From Flavobacterium sp. ASV13 (GTDB lineage Bacteria > Bacteroidota > Bacteroidia > Flavobacteriales > Flavobacteriaceae): a stretch of 64,000 nt of DNA. Location of the stretch: contig NZ_JQJY01000004.1 of the NCBI RefSeq assembly GCF_000745775.1, positions 248,001 to 312,000 of the forward strand. The letters run 5' to 3'. Below, in pieces: positions 54,378 to 63,531 of this stretch. Within the stretch, counting starts at the first letter, position 1, and each line of letters starts with the position of its first letter. The position numbers were made by a program, and so were the translations under genes. The notes under the pieces were generated by a model. It worked only from the letters and a program-made list of their open reading frames with translations. It had not been told where the DNA came from and did no database searches.

Positions 54378-54405
54378 AGATACTTAATATTCTAATATCG
54401 AAATA

Positions 54406-55185
54406 ATGGCATTCAGCACTTCAAAAGATTTAAAATTAGCTGTTCTTATAGACGCCGATAATGTTCCCTACAGCAATGTAAAAGGTATGATGGAAGAAAT
54501 TGCAAAACTAGGAACGCCAACTACAAAACGAATTTATGCCGACTGGACAAAACCAAATGCAAATGGCTGGAAAGGCGTTTTACTCGAACATGCCATTACT
54601 CCTATTCAACAATATAGTTATACGGTTGGGAAAAATTCATCAGATTCAGCTTTGATAATTGACGCAATGGATTTGCTGTATTCCGGAAAATTAGATGGTT
54701 TTTGTATTGTTTCCAGCGACAGTGATTTTACACGTTTGGCGATTCGTTTAAGAGAATCGGGCATGAAAGTCATTGGTATAGGTGAAAAGAAAACACCAAA
54801 CTCCTTCATTGTAGCCTGTGACCGTTTTATTTACATCGAAGTTCTGGATGGTGCAACTCAGAAGAAAAAACCTAAAACAGCCGTAGCAGACACTAAAAAA
54901 CCAGTTGAAAAACCTGCAGAAAAAGCTTTACATAAAGTGGACAAACAAACTATTGAATTGATCGAAACCACAATTGAAGACTTAGAAGATGATGATGGAT
55001 GGGCTTTTTTAGGTGACGTTGGAAATTTGATTGTAAAGAAAAAACCAGAATTTGACCCAAGAAATTATGGTTATTCCAAACTTACGCCAATGCTGAAATC
55101 ATTGACAGATTTTCTTGAAATCGACGAAAGAGAATCAGACAAAAAAGGAATCAAGCACGTTTATGTACGTTTGCGATTCACCTAA
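54406..55185 (+). CDS. NYN-domain (LabA/PIN-like) protein with C-terminal OST-HTH/LOTUS domain
   Basis: A 259-residue cytosolic protein. The NYN domain (residues about 10-145) has the acidic active-site positions in LIDADNVP, SDSALIIDAMDLL and SSDSDFTRL, typical of PIN-like RNases. A Lys/Ala/Pro-rich linker follows, then an OST-HTH/LOTUS-type domain (about 180-255, DDGWAFLGDVGNLIVKKKPEFDPRNYGYSKLTPMLKSL), a fold that binds RNA or RNA helicases. Probably a ribonuclease; the target is unknown. Confidence 0.88.
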   Translation: MAFSTSKDLKLAVLIDADNVPYSNVKGMMEEIAKLGTPTTKRIYADWTKPNANGWKGVLLEHAITPIQQYSYTVGKNSSDSALIIDAMDLLYSGKLDGFCIVSSDSDFTRLAIRLRESGMKVIGIGEKKTPNSFIVACDRFIYIEVLDGATQKKKPKTAVADTKKPVEKPAEKALHKVDKQTIELIETTIEDLEDDDGWAFLGDVGNLIVKKKPEFDPRNYGYSKLTPMLKSLTDFLEIDERESDKKGIKHVYVRLRFT

Positions 55186-55222
55186 ATTATCGCATTTATT
55201 ATCTATTAAATTTTTTTAAAAC

Positions 55223-56737
55223 ATGAGAAAAAAATTCTTCATTTACGGATTCTTATTGTTTCTAATTGTTGCCGCAATTTATTTTTACACCGGACGTGGA
55301 TTTTTACTTGTTATCATTCTTCCTATACTTCTAATTGTTGGAGTTTATAATGCATCACAAGAAAAACATGCAATTTTAAGAAACTTTCCGGTTTTGGGCT
55401 ATTTCCGATATTTATTTGAAATGATTGCCCCGGAAATCCAGCAATATTTTATTGAAAGATCTACAGATGGAAAGCCCTTCTCAAGAAACCAACGTTCTTT
55501 AGTCTATCAAAGAGCCAAAAATATAGATTCGAGCACGCCATTTGGTACACAGCAAAATTTAAATACAGAAAGCTACGAAGGAATCAAACATTCTATTTTT
55601 CCAGCAAAAGTAAATGAAGAACTTCCTCGTGTTTTAGTTGGTGGAAAAGATTGCAAACAACCTTATTCGGCTTCTTTATTTAATGTATCGGCAATGAGTT
55701 TCGGTTCGTTGAGCGAACATGCAGTTCGTGCCATAAATATTGGTGCACAAAAAGGAAATTTTTATCAAAACACTGGTGAAGGTGGTTTAACCGAATTCCA
55801 CTTGGCTGGTGGTGGTGATATTACCTGGCAGATTGGTACAGGATATTTTGGATGCAGAGATGCAGAAGGAAACTTTAGTCCGGAAAATTTTGCGGAAAAA
55901 GCCAATCTTCCAAACGTAAAAATGATCGAAATCAAACTTTCACAAGGAGCAAAACCAGGTCATGGCGGTGTGCTTCCGGCGGCTAAAAATACCGAACAAA
56001 TTGCTAAGATAAGAGGGGTCCAGCCACACACCATGATTCTTTCTCCTCCTGGGCATCATGCATTTTCTGATTCGAAAGGCTTAATTCACTTCATAAAAAA
56101 ATTACGTGATTTATCGAATGGAAAACCAATCGGATTTAAGTTATGTATTGGAAATACAGCAGAATTTGAAGCGATTTGCCACGAAATGATTGCCGAGGAT
56201 ATTTATCCTGACTTTATTACCGTTGACGGAGCCGAGGGAGGAACAGGCGCCGCACCATTAGAATTTGCCGATGGCGTTGGAATGCCATTTGAACCTGCTT
56301 TAATTTTTGTCAATAAAACACTAATTGGATTAAACATCAGAGATAAAATCAGAATTATTGGAAGTGGAAAAATTATTTCCGGATATTCAATTTTACATGC
56401 AGTTGCTCTAGGTGCTGATATGTGCAATAGCGCTCGAGGTTTTATGTTTTCTTTAGGTTGTATTCAGGCATTGCGTTGTCATAATAATGAATGTCCAACC
56501 GGAGTTGCTACTCAAAACAAAATGTTGATGAAAGGTTTGGTTGTTACCGATAAGTCAGAACGTGTATATCATTTTCATAAAAACACACTTCATTCGGCAA
56601 ATGAACTTTTGGCTGCTGCCGGAAAAACTTCTTTTGCTGATGTTGATATTAATATTTTCATGCGAGGCGATGAGTTTACGAATCTTTCAGAATTGTATTT
56701 TCCAGATAATTTAACCAACGTTACCAAACGAAATTAA
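55223..56737 (+). CDS. FMN-binding glutamate-synthase-family protein
   Basis: A 504-residue protein with two N-terminal hydrophobic helices (FFIYGFLLFLIVAAIYFYT, LLVIILPILLIVGV) and a GltB-like FMN barrel. Conserved segments include the substrate-binding KPGHGGVLPAAKN, the FMN-binding DGAEGGTGAAPLEF and the [3Fe-4S] cluster cysteines in GCIQALRCHNNECPTGVAT (C-x5-C-x4-C). It lacks the amidotransferase domain of true glutamate synthase. The role is uncertain; it probably performs a flavin-dependent reaction at the membrane. It follows the NYN gene by 37 nt. Confidence 0.87.
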   Translation: MRKKFFIYGFLLFLIVAAIYFYTGRGFLLVIILPILLIVGVYNASQEKHAILRNFPVLGYFRYLFEMIAPEIQQYFIERSTDGKPFSRNQRSLVYQRAKNIDSSTPFGTQQNLNTESYEGIKHSIFPAKVNEELPRVLVGGKDCKQPYSASLFNVSAMSFGSLSEHAVRAINIGAQKGNFYQNTGEGGLTEFHLAGGGDITWQIGTGYFGCRDAEGNFSPENFAEKANLPNVKMIEIKLSQGAKPGHGGVLPAAKNTEQIAKIRGVQPHTMILSPPGHHAFSDSKGLIHFIKKLRDLSNGKPIGFKLCIGNTAEFEAICHEMIAEDIYPDFITVDGAEGGTGAAPLEFADGVGMPFEPALIFVNKTLIGLNIRDKIRIIGSGKIISGYSILHAVALGADMCNSARGFMFSLGCIQALRCHNNECPTGVATQNKMLMKGLVVTDKSERVYHFHKNTLHSANELLAAAGKTSFADVDINIFMRGDEFTNLSELYFPDNLTNVTKRN

Positions 56738-56740
56738 ATT

Positions 56741-56774
56741 AAAAGCCTCTTTGAATAATCAGAGAGGCTTTTTA
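56741..56774. terminator. intrinsic terminator between convergent genes
   Basis: AAAAGCCTCTTTGA (56741-56754) pairs with 56759-56772 with one mismatch, followed by a T-run. Confidence 0.8.
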
Positions 56775-56811
56775 AATTGTCTATTATTAGAGTAATTTTA
56801 TTTTCCAGGCA

Positions 56812-57249
56812 TTATAGTTTTGCAGTTTCTTTTCCGTTTCCTGCACCTTCAGAACCTTCTATAGTTGCTAATTCTTCTTTGTCAACTAATTGTTTTGCCA
56901 GAATGACATTATTATAAGAGATAAAATATACATCAAACTTTACTCCTTCTTCAATTAACTCTTTAGAGATTTGATCATTTTTAATCATTTCTGCAAGCAA
57001 ACTTGGGAAAGTCTGCTGATAGGCTAATCTATTTTCTTCAGTTCCTTCTAAATCTGTTTCAATTCTAATTTCAATTTTATTGTCATTTAAAAATGCTTTC
57101 GCGCTAGTCGATACAACATTTCCTCCTTTTATAGAAGCTGTCGTATTGTAATTGCTAACGTGCTCCTGAATTTTTTGCTTCGTGTTTTTACAACTGGCCA
57201 GTACTAAAATTAAAATAAATGCAAATGCGATTTGGGTAATTTTTTTCAT
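56812..57249 (-). CDS. hypothetical lipoprotein, paralogue of 57460-57861
   Basis: A 145-residue lipoprotein (lipobox LVLASCKN). Mature part shares the pattern of the next gene: CKNTKQKIQEHVSNYN, FLNDNKIEIRIETDLE, LLAEMIKNDQISKELIEEGVKFDVYF and VLAKQLVDKE. No known domain is recognised. The last 20 residues (EGSEGAGNGKETAKL) are a polar extension absent from the paralogue. It has its own promoter candidate at 57290-57297. Confidence 0.7.
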   Translation of the reverse strand: MKKITQIAFAFILILVLASCKNTKQKIQEHVSNYNTTASIKGGNVVSTSAKAFLNDNKIEIRIETDLEGTEENRLAYQQTFPSLLAEMIKNDQISKELIEEGVKFDVYFISYNNVILAKQLVDKEELATIEGSEGAGNGKETAKL

Positions 57250-57289
57250 AATTTTTTAGGTTTTTGGTTATTTTTTAACTCAAACATAA

Positions 57290-57297
57290 CAAACTTA
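57290..57297 (-). promoter_or_regulatory. -7 promoter element TAagTTTG for the lipoprotein gene 56812-57249
   Basis: Minus-strand exact match, 41 bases before the start; a second overlapping match is at 57281-57288. Confidence 0.4.
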
Positions 57298-57393
57298 TAA
57301 CACAAAAACAACATTGGAGTGAAAAAATAAAATTAGTAATTATTTGATTACAAATACACTGCGACCAAATTAGACTAAATGCATTAAATAAAA

Positions 57394-57420
57394 AACCTCT
57401 TTAGAAAATCTAAAGAGGTT
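57394..57420 (-). terminator. intrinsic terminator after the GH88-lipoprotein operon
   Basis: AACCTCTTTAGA (57394-57405) and TCTAAAGAGGTT (57409-57420) form a perfect 12-bp stem. Confidence 0.8.
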
Positions 57421-57459
57421 CTCAATTATTTTGAAGTGCCCAAGATATCGGGACTTCCT

Positions 57460-57861
57460 TTATTTTAATATTTCCGAAATAGATTCTTTGTCGATAATCT
57501 TTTTTGAAAGTACTGTATTGTCATTAGCTAAAAAATAAGCATCAAACCGAATTCCTTCTTCAACTAAATCTTTTGGAATCTGATTTTTATTTATCATTTC
57601 TTTTAATAGTTTCGAAAACGCCATATCTCCAGCCATCATATTTGCTTTATTTTGCTCCAAACCAGTCTCAAATCGCAATTCGATTTTATCATCATTAATA
57701 TAACCTCTTGCTGTTGTCAAGGTAACATTATCTGCCTTAAAACTTGGCGCAGCTGCATTATATGCTGCAACGTATTCCTGCAATTTTTGTTTGGCATTTT
57801 TGCAGCTCACCAACATCAATACAATTATAATTGCCGATAAAATTTGGCTTATTCTTTTCAT
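57460..57861 (-). CDS. hypothetical lipoprotein, paralogue of 56812-57249
   Basis: A 133-residue lipoprotein (lipobox LMLVSCKN) with the same layout as the preceding paralogue: CKNAKQKLQEYVAAYN, YINDDKIELRFETGLE, LLKEMINKNQIPKDLVEEGIRFDAYFL and VLSKKIIDKE. Tandem duplication is likely. It begins 10 nt after the GH88 gene, so it is probably cotranscribed with it. Confidence 0.7.
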   Translation of the reverse strand: MKRISQILSAIIIVLMLVSCKNAKQKLQEYVAAYNAAAPSFKADNVTLTTARGYINDDKIELRFETGLEQNKANMMAGDMAFSKLLKEMINKNQIPKDLVEEGIRFDAYFLANDNTVLSKKIIDKESISEILK

Positions 57862-57871
57862 AGTTTTAAAA

Positions 57872-59050
57872 TTATTTTATTTTTTGAAGTCTTAAAAGCG
57901 CTTCAAGATAGTAATAATCTGCGTAGTTAATAGAACAATCAATTTCGCTTCCAGCTGGTTTATGACCTGTTGAATGAAGCAAGAACGCCGAATTAACATC
58001 ATGGCTCTGATAATTGTCTGAAAGCGAAACGATCATTTTTTTAGCTTTTGTCAGATATTCTTTTTTCAGATTTTTATCTTTTGTATAAGAACTCAACTCT
58101 AAAAGAGCCGAAGACACAATTGCAGCCGCAGAAGCATCTCTCGGAGCATTTGGAATATCTGGCGCGTTAAAATCCCAGTAAGGAATCAAATCTTCTGTTG
58201 TTAATTTGTCCAGATAAACTCGGGTTATTTTATGTGCGAAATCTAAAAATTTAGGATCTTTTGTTTCTCTGTAAACCATTGTAAATCCATAAATTCCCCA
58301 TGCCTGACCTCTCGCCCACATACTGTCATCACTGTATCCCTGAGCCGTTCTTCCTTTTATCTTTTTCCCTGTTTCATAATCATAAATTACAACATGGTAT
58401 GAAGTATAATCAGGTCTAAAATGATTGTTCATTGTTGTTTCGGCATGTTTCACAGCAATATCATATAATTTTTTACTTCCTCCGTTTTTAGAAGCCCAGA
58501 AAAGCATTTCCAAGTTCATCATGTTGTCAATAATTGTATTATGACCGCCCATTTTATTATGAGGCCAAGACTGAATTGTTCCCACTTTTGGATTAAAAAG
58601 CGTTGCTAATGTATCTGCTGTTTTTAGAATAATTTCTTTGTATTCTTTGTTTTTTGTCAAACGATATCCATTTCCAAAACTATTGAAAACCTGAAAACCT
58701 AAATCATGATCTCCGGCTTTACTCACAGATAAAGGCGTTAAAAATCGGCTGAATTTATCGGCTTCTATCTCCCATTTTTTATCACGAGTTGCTTCGTATA
58801 AATACCACAATTCTCCTGGCCAAAATCCGCTCGTCCAATCTTTATAACCAACAAACTTCCATTCGTTGCTACCATTTGGAACTGTTCGTGGTGAAGTTCC
58901 GTCATTCGGAATCACTTTTAATGTTTTTGAAGCCTGTTCGGCACAATAATTTAGCTGATTTTTAATATTAAACGAATTGTCTTTTTGAGCATAACTCTGA
59001 TTTCCAAGCAAAAACAAAGCTGAAATCAAAGTGAAAAATTTTACATTCAT
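57872..59050 (-). CDS. GH88-family unsaturated glucuronyl hydrolase
   Basis: A 392-residue (from ATG 59050) secreted enzyme; the start is set at the methionine before a signal peptide (FFTLISALFLLGNQSYAQ); the frame from 59140 adds only a charged tail. The (alpha/alpha)6 barrel of GH88 is indicated by WTSGFWPGELWYLYEAT, HDLGFQVFNSFGNGY, NMMNLEMLFWAS and GYSDDSMWARGQAWGIYGF. It removes unsaturated uronic acids from oligosaccharides produced by polysaccharide lyases. No lyase or SusCD pair is next to it. Confidence 0.88.
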   Translation of the reverse strand: MNVKFFTLISALFLLGNQSYAQKDNSFNIKNQLNYCAEQASKTLKVIPNDGTSPRTVPNGSNEWKFVGYKDWTSGFWPGELWYLYEATRDKKWEIEADKFSRFLTPLSVSKAGDHDLGFQVFNSFGNGYRLTKNKEYKEIILKTADTLATLFNPKVGTIQSWPHNKMGGHNTIIDNMMNLEMLFWASKNGGSKKLYDIAVKHAETTMNNHFRPDYTSYHVVIYDYETGKKIKGRTAQGYSDDSMWARGQAWGIYGFTMVYRETKDPKFLDFAHKITRVYLDKLTTEDLIPYWDFNAPDIPNAPRDASAAAIVSSALLELSSYTKDKNLKKEYLTKAKKMIVSLSDNYQSHDVNSAFLLHSTGHKPAGSEIDCSINYADYYYLEALLRLQKIK

Positions 59051-59123
59051 GCGGTTATTTTTAGATAAATAGTTTTTTGAATCGATAAATTTATAAAATA
59101 AAGTAAACCTATACGAATCTTTG

Positions 59124-59131
59124 TATTTTTG
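59124..59131 (+). promoter_or_regulatory. -7 promoter element TAttTTTG before the DUF2809 gene
   Basis: Exact match; because of it the TTG at 59129 cannot be the start codon, and the TTG at 59174 is preferred. Confidence 0.5.
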
Positions 59132-59173
59132 TTTACCCAAAAAAGGACTAATCCTACCAACAAAAATCTAAGT

Positions 59174-59572
59174 TTGAAAAAATCCCGATTTCAATATTTC
59201 ATTCTATTCTTGCTAATTATTTTTCTTGGAATCATCTCAAGAAAAATTTCATTCGTACCTTTATGTATTGGTGATTTTCTGTATGCTGTAATGATTTATG
59301 TTTTGGCACGAAGTATACTAATCAATAAAAAATCCATTCAAATTGCACTTCTTTCTTTATTGATTTGTTATTCAATCGAACTTTTACAGCTTTATGAAGC
59401 ACAATGGATTATTGAACTCAGAAAAACACTTTTTGGGCGATATGTTTTAGGTCAGGGCTTTTTATGGTCCGATATTTTAGCTTATACATTCGGAATATTA
59501 TTCATTTTTTTAATCGAAAAAACTATTTTTAAAAATATTATATATGAAACTCGTTTTCGCATCAAACAATAA
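59174..59572 (+). CDS. DUF2809 small membrane protein (TTG start)
   Basis: A 132-residue protein from TTG 59174 (MKKSRFQYF); no ATG is available. Four hydrophobic segments are visible: [51 protein letters not shown] and [18 protein letters not shown], with a conserved GDFLYA and [13 protein letters not shown] pattern of the DUF2809 family. Function unknown. Its 3' end overlaps the rdgB start by 29 nt, so the two are translationally linked. Confidence 0.7.
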   Translation: MKKSRFQYFILFLLIIFLGIISRKISFVPLCIGDFLYAVMIYVLARSILINKKSIQIALLSLLICYSIELLQLYEAQWIIELRKTLFGRYVLGQGFLWSDILAYTFGILFIFLIEKTIFKNIIYETRFRIKQ

Positions 59573-60122
59573 AAATAAAATCAAGGAAATTCAAAGCATA
59601 CTAAACGGCTCAATACAATTATTAAGTTTAGAAGATATTGGCTGCCATGAAGAAATTCCAGAAACAGCAGATACAATTGAAGGCAATGCTATTTTAAAAG
59701 CAAATTACGTAACCGAAAAATATGGCTATGATTGTTTTGCAGATGATACCGGATTGGAAGTTAAAGCCTTAAATGGAGAGCCTGGAGTTTATTCAGCTAG
59801 ATATGCGGGCGAACAAAAAAATGCCGACGATAATATGAATAAACTTTTAGCTGCCTTAAAAGACAAATCTGACCGAAGTGCACAGTTCAAAACCGTTATT
59901 GCATTAAATTTAAACGAAAAGCAGCATCTTTTTACCGGAATTGCAAAAGGAGAAATTACTTTTAATAAAACTGGCACTCAAGGTTTTGGATATGATCCTA
60001 TTTTTCAGCCAGAAAATTATACAGAAACTTTTGCCGAACTGCCATTGGAAACCAAAAATAAAATTGGACATCGAGGAAAAGCAACCCAGCAACTCATTGA
60101 TTTTCTGAACACAATAAAATAA
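59544..60122 (+). CDS. rdgB: XTP/dITP diphosphatase (RdgB/HAM1)
   Basis: A 192-residue cytosolic nucleotide house-cleaning enzyme. The motifs [12 protein letters not shown] (substrate pocket), [25 protein letters not shown] and GYDPIFQP are the family signatures, and the length is right. It hydrolyses deaminated purine triphosphates to monophosphates. It starts inside the end of the DUF2809 gene. Confidence 0.95.
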   Translation: MKLVFASNNKNKIKEIQSILNGSIQLLSLEDIGCHEEIPETADTIEGNAILKANYVTEKYGYDCFADDTGLEVKALNGEPGVYSARYAGEQKNADDNMNKLLAALKDKSDRSAQFKTVIALNLNEKQHLFTGIAKGEITFNKTGTQGFGYDPIFQPENYTETFAELPLETKNKIGHRGKATQQLIDFLNTIK

Positions 60123-60297
60123 TTGTTTAAAATACAACATTTTAGAAGCGAAAATTTATATTTCACGGCGTTATTTTTCCGAAAATTCTTCGTTCATCTA
60201 AAAAAATGATTTCAAGATAAACATAACTTTTTGATTATCAAATCATAAGAAATACATAATTCTTAAAATAGCATTAGTTTATCTGAATAATTAACAG

Positions 60298-60305
60298 TAA
60301 TTTTG
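60298..60305 (+). promoter_or_regulatory. -7 promoter element TAatTTTG before the RGG helicase gene
   Basis: Exact match, 21 bases before ATG 60327; excludes the upstream in-frame start at 60303. Confidence 0.55.
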
Positions 60306-60326
60306 CACCCTATTTTAAATACATAT

Positions 60327-62231
60327 ATGAATAAATTTGAACAATTAGGATTGAATGAATCGTTACTGAAGGCGATTTTAGATCTAGGATTTGAGAATCC
60401 GTCAGAAGTACAGGAGAAAGCGATTCCCCTATTATTGGAAAAAGACACAGATATGGTTGCGTTGGCTCAGACAGGGACAGGGAAAACGGCAGCTTTCGGT
60501 TTTCCGCTAATTCAAAAAATTGATGCTGACAATAGAAACACACAAGCATTAGTTTTATCGCCAACACGAGAACTTTGTTTACAGATTACCAACGAACTTA
60601 AAAACTACTCAAAATACGAAAAAGGTATTAACGTGGTAGCAGTTTACGGCGGGGCTAGTATTACAGAGCAAGCCAGAGAGATTAAAAGAGGGGCACAAAT
60701 TATTGTAGCTACTCCGGGGAGAATGCAAGACATGATCAACAGAGGTTTAGTTAACATTAAAAATATAGATTACTGTATTCTTGATGAGGCTGATGAGATG
60801 TTGAACATGGGATTCTATGAAGACATCGTATCTATCTTATCAGATACACCAGATCAAAAAAGCACATGGTTGTTCTCTGCAACTATGCCGCAAGAGGTTG
60901 CCAGAATTGCAAAACAATTTATGAGCGAACCAGTTGAAATTACTGTTGGAACAAAGAACTCAGGTTCTGCAACAGTTTCTCACGAATTTTATTTAGTAAA
61001 TGCTCGTGATCGTTACGAAGCTTTAAAACGTTTAGCTGATGCTAATCCAGATATTTTCTCTGTAGTTTTCTGTCGTACAAAAAGAGACACTCAGGCTATT
61101 GCTGAAAAATTAATTGAAGATGGATATAGCGCTGCTGCGTTACACGGAGATTTATCTCAGGCACAACGTGATGGTGTAATGAAATCTTTCCGTGGAAGAC
61201 AAATTCAGATGCTTGTTGCTACTGACGTTGCTGCACGTGGTATTGACGTTGATAACGTAACACACGTTGTAAACTATCAATTACCTGATGAAATCGAAAC
61301 GTACAACCACCGTTCTGGACGTACTGGTAGAGCTGGAAAATTAGGAACTTCTATTGTAATAGTTACAAAAAGTGAGTTGCGTAAAATTTCTTCTATCGAA
61401 AGAATCATCAAACAAAAATTCGAAGAAAAAACTATTCCTTCTGGAATCGAAATCTGCGAAATTCAATTATTGCACTTAGCAAACAAAATTAAAGATACTG
61501 AAGTTGATCACGAAATTGACAACTACTTACCAGCAATCAACAATGTTCTTGAAGATTTATCTAAAGAAGAATTGATTAAGAAAATGGTTTCAGTAGAATT
61601 TAACCGTTTTATTGCTTACTATAAAAAGAACAGAGATATTTCTGCTCAATCTTCAGGAGAAAGACGTGAAAGAAATGATTCTGAGCCAAGAGAATTCAAT
61701 AATAACGGAGCAGTTCGTTATTTTGTAAACATCGGTTCAAGAGATAATTTTGACTGGATGTCTCTTAAAGATTATTTGAAAGAAACATTAGACTTAGGTC
61801 GTGATGACGTTTTCAAAGTGGATGTAAAAGAAGGATTCTCTTTCTTTAACACTGATCCTGAGCACACTGATAAAGTAATGGAAATCTTAAACAACGTTCA
61901 GTTGGAAGGACGTCGTATTAATGTTGAAATTTCTAAAAACGACGGTGGCGGAAGACGCGATCACAACAACCGTGGCGGTGGAAGAAATTCTGGCGGACCA
62001 AGAAGAGAAGGAAACTTTGCTCCAAGACGTGAAGGTTCTGGAGGTGGCTTCAGAGGCGACAGAAATTCTGCTCCAAGACGTGAAGGTTCTGGCGGAGGAT
62101 TCAGAGGTGAAAGAAATTCTGCTCCAAGAGAAGGTGGTTTCAGAAGAAATGAAGGTGGTTCAGACAGAGCTCCAAGACGTTCTGAAAGCTTTGGCGATTC
62201 GTCAAGACCAAGAAGACCAAGAAGAGATTAA
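60327..62231 (+). CDS. deaD: DEAD-box RNA helicase with DbpA-type RNA-binding domain and RGG tail
   Basis: A 634-residue helicase of the CsdA/DeaD type. Motifs: Q (GFENPSEVQEKAI), I (AQTGTGKT), Ia (PTREL), Ib (TPGR), II (DEAD), III (SAT), V (TDVAARGID) and VI (HRSGRTGRAG). A DbpA-like RNA-binding domain (about 470-550, RYFVNIGSRDNFDWMSLKDYL) is followed by an Arg/Gly/Ser-rich tail with a 17-residue repeat, an RNA-chaperone-like region. Expected to help RNA unfolding and ribosome assembly at low temperature. Confidence 0.94.
   Translation: MNKFEQLGLNESLLKAILDLGFENPSEVQEKAIPLLLEKDTDMVALAQTGTGKTAAFGFPLIQKIDADNRNTQALVLSPTRELCLQITNELKNYSKYEKGINVVAVYGGASITEQAREIKRGAQIIVATPGRMQDMINRGLVNIKNIDYCILDEADEMLNMGFYEDIVSILSDTPDQKSTWLFSATMPQEVARIAKQFMSEPVEITVGTKNSGSATVSHEFYLVNARDRYEALKRLADANPDIFSVVFCRTKRDTQAIAEKLIEDGYSAAALHGDLSQAQRDGVMKSFRGRQIQMLVATDVAARGIDVDNVTHVVNYQLPDEIETYNHRSGRTGRAGKLGTSIVIVTKSELRKISSIERIIKQKFEEKTIPSGIEICEIQLLHLANKIKDTEVDHEIDNYLPAINNVLEDLSKEELIKKMVSVEFNRFIAYYKKNRDISAQSSGERRERNDSEPREFNNNGAVRYFVNIGSRDNFDWMSLKDYLKETLDLGRDDVFKVDVKEGFSFFNTDPEHTDKVMEILNNVQLEGRRINVEISKNDGGGRRDHNNRGGGRNSGGPRREGNFAPRREGSGGGFRGDRNSAPRREGSGGGFRGERNSAPREGGFRRNEGGSDRAPRRSESFGDSSRPRRPRRD
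62019..62130 (+). repeat. 51-bp (17-residue) tandem repeat in the helicase tail
   Basis: The word GCTCCAAGACGTGAAGG begins at 62019, 62070 and, as a shortened copy, 62121; spacing is exactly 51 bases and codes the unit APRREGSGGGFRGxRNS about 2.3 times. Confidence 0.85.
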
Positions 62232-62253
62232 TTATTTAATATCTTATAAATAT

Positions 62254-62297
62254 AAAATCCCAAATTCCAGACATAATTGGAATTTGGGATTTTTTTA
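62254..62297 (+). terminator. intrinsic terminator after the RGG helicase
   Basis: The 16-bp arms 62254-62269 and 62278-62293 are perfect complements with an 8-base loop and a T-run. Confidence 0.88.
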
Positions 62298-62440
62298 TAC
62301 AAAAAACCTTTCTCCTTGCCTCTTTTTAGTTAAATACTAAAAGCAAGACTTTTTTGCTTTGTTAATTTTCTTATAATTATATTCCAAGACTACAAAATAT
62401 TTAATCCCGATTTACTACTTTTAGTGCTTTAAATCAGGAT

Positions 62441-63214
62441 ATGAAATATTTCGCAGTTTTCTTTTTTGTATTACTTACGAGTATTGGTTTTGCCCAAGAA
62501 ACAGAATCAACAACTCCACAAAGAGTTTCAGGTTATATCTTTAATGATAATAGCAAACAACCTCTTCCAAACGTAAATATCATCAACAAAAACAAAGTAT
62601 TAGGCGCAAAGTCTGATGCTAAAGGTTATTTTGAAATTGATGTTCAACAAAATGACACACTGCAATTCTCTCTTCTAGGATTCCAATCTTTGCGTATCAG
62701 AGTTACCAATGACTGGATAAAAAACAAAATCACAAGAATTCAGCTTACAGAAAAAGCAATTGCACTTGAAGAAGTTGTCATTGCTCCTTTCAGCTTGACT
62801 GGATACCTTGAAATCGACTCAAAATTAATTCCGACTAAGGAGAATTATCGTTACAGTATTTCTGGTCTTACACAAGGTTATGAAGCCGGTGAATATGCTC
62901 CAAATGCTTTTGGAAAAGTATTAGGTTCGATTTTCAACCCCGCAGATATGCTTTATAATTTCTTTGGAAAAAATGGAAAAGAGCTCAAGAAACTTAAAGA
63001 CATGAAGAAAGATGATACCATCAGAAATCTTCTTGAAACTAAATATGACCGTGAAACTCTTGCCTTGCTTTTAGGAATCACAAAAGAAGAAATCCCGGAA
63101 ATTTTACAGCGTTGCAACTATTCAGAATCGTTTGTTCAGCAAGCAAATGACTTGCAGATTCTTGATGCTATTAGTGGGTGTTATGAGCAGTATAAAGTAT
63201 TAAAGAGAAATTAA
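62441..63214 (+). CDS. exported carboxypeptidase-regulatory-like domain protein
   Basis: A 257-residue protein with a signal peptide (VFFFVLLTSIGFAQ) and one carboxypeptidase D regulatory-like domain (about 25-105, GYIFNDNSKQPLPNVNIINKN and GYFEIDVQQNDTLQFSLLGF). The rest is helical and charged (LKKLKDMKKDDTIRNLLETKYDRE). It lacks the TonB-linked barrel that usually follows such domains. Function unknown; probably periplasmic. Confidence 0.8.
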   Translation: MKYFAVFFFVLLTSIGFAQETESTTPQRVSGYIFNDNSKQPLPNVNIINKNKVLGAKSDAKGYFEIDVQQNDTLQFSLLGFQSLRIRVTNDWIKNKITRIQLTEKAIALEEVVIAPFSLTGYLEIDSKLIPTKENYRYSISGLTQGYEAGEYAPNAFGKVLGSIFNPADMLYNFFGKNGKELKKLKDMKKDDTIRNLLETKYDRETLALLLGITKEEIPEILQRCNYSESFVQQANDLQILDAISGCYEQYKVLKRN

Positions 63215-63236
63215 AAATTACTTTTATAATAAAATA

Positions 63237-63273
63237 AATAATCCCTGATTGCCAAAAGCGATCAGGGATTATT
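63237..63273 (+). terminator. intrinsic terminator
   Basis: AATAATCCCTGAT (63237-63249) and ATCAGGGATTATT (63261-63273) form a perfect stem after the preceding gene. Confidence 0.85.
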
Positions 63274-63349
63274 ACTTTTATGCATGTGGTAAAACCACTG
63301 AAATTTACAAATGTTGGTACAAAAACTATTCAACAAATTAAAAATCTGC

Positions 63350-63382
63350 TTGATTATTTATAAGATAAATATTCTATATTTG
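63350..63382 (+). promoter_or_regulatory. promoter: TTG (63350-63352) and TAtaTTTG (63375-63382)
   Basis: Both elements of the Bacteroidota promoter are present with 22 bases between them, within the usual range. The leader to the start at 63532 would be about 140 nt, and the remaining spacer holds no open frame. At 63474-63491 it contains AAGTT and AACTT inverted around ATGCGTC. Confidence 0.5.
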
Positions 63383-63531
63383 AGTTGTTACAAAATAAAT
63401 AAACACTAATATTTTTCAGACAAGGCTACCCAATTTAAGAGTAATAAATCCGGTTTTGTCAGACATACATGCAAGTTATGCGTCAACTTAAAAAACTAAA
63501 CTGTGAAAAGACAACCGAAATTTAAAAAACT

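Noticed and set aside
62019..62130. Short regular repeats as a CRISPR array
   Set aside because: The 51-bp repeats are in frame in the helicase tail, with no spacers.
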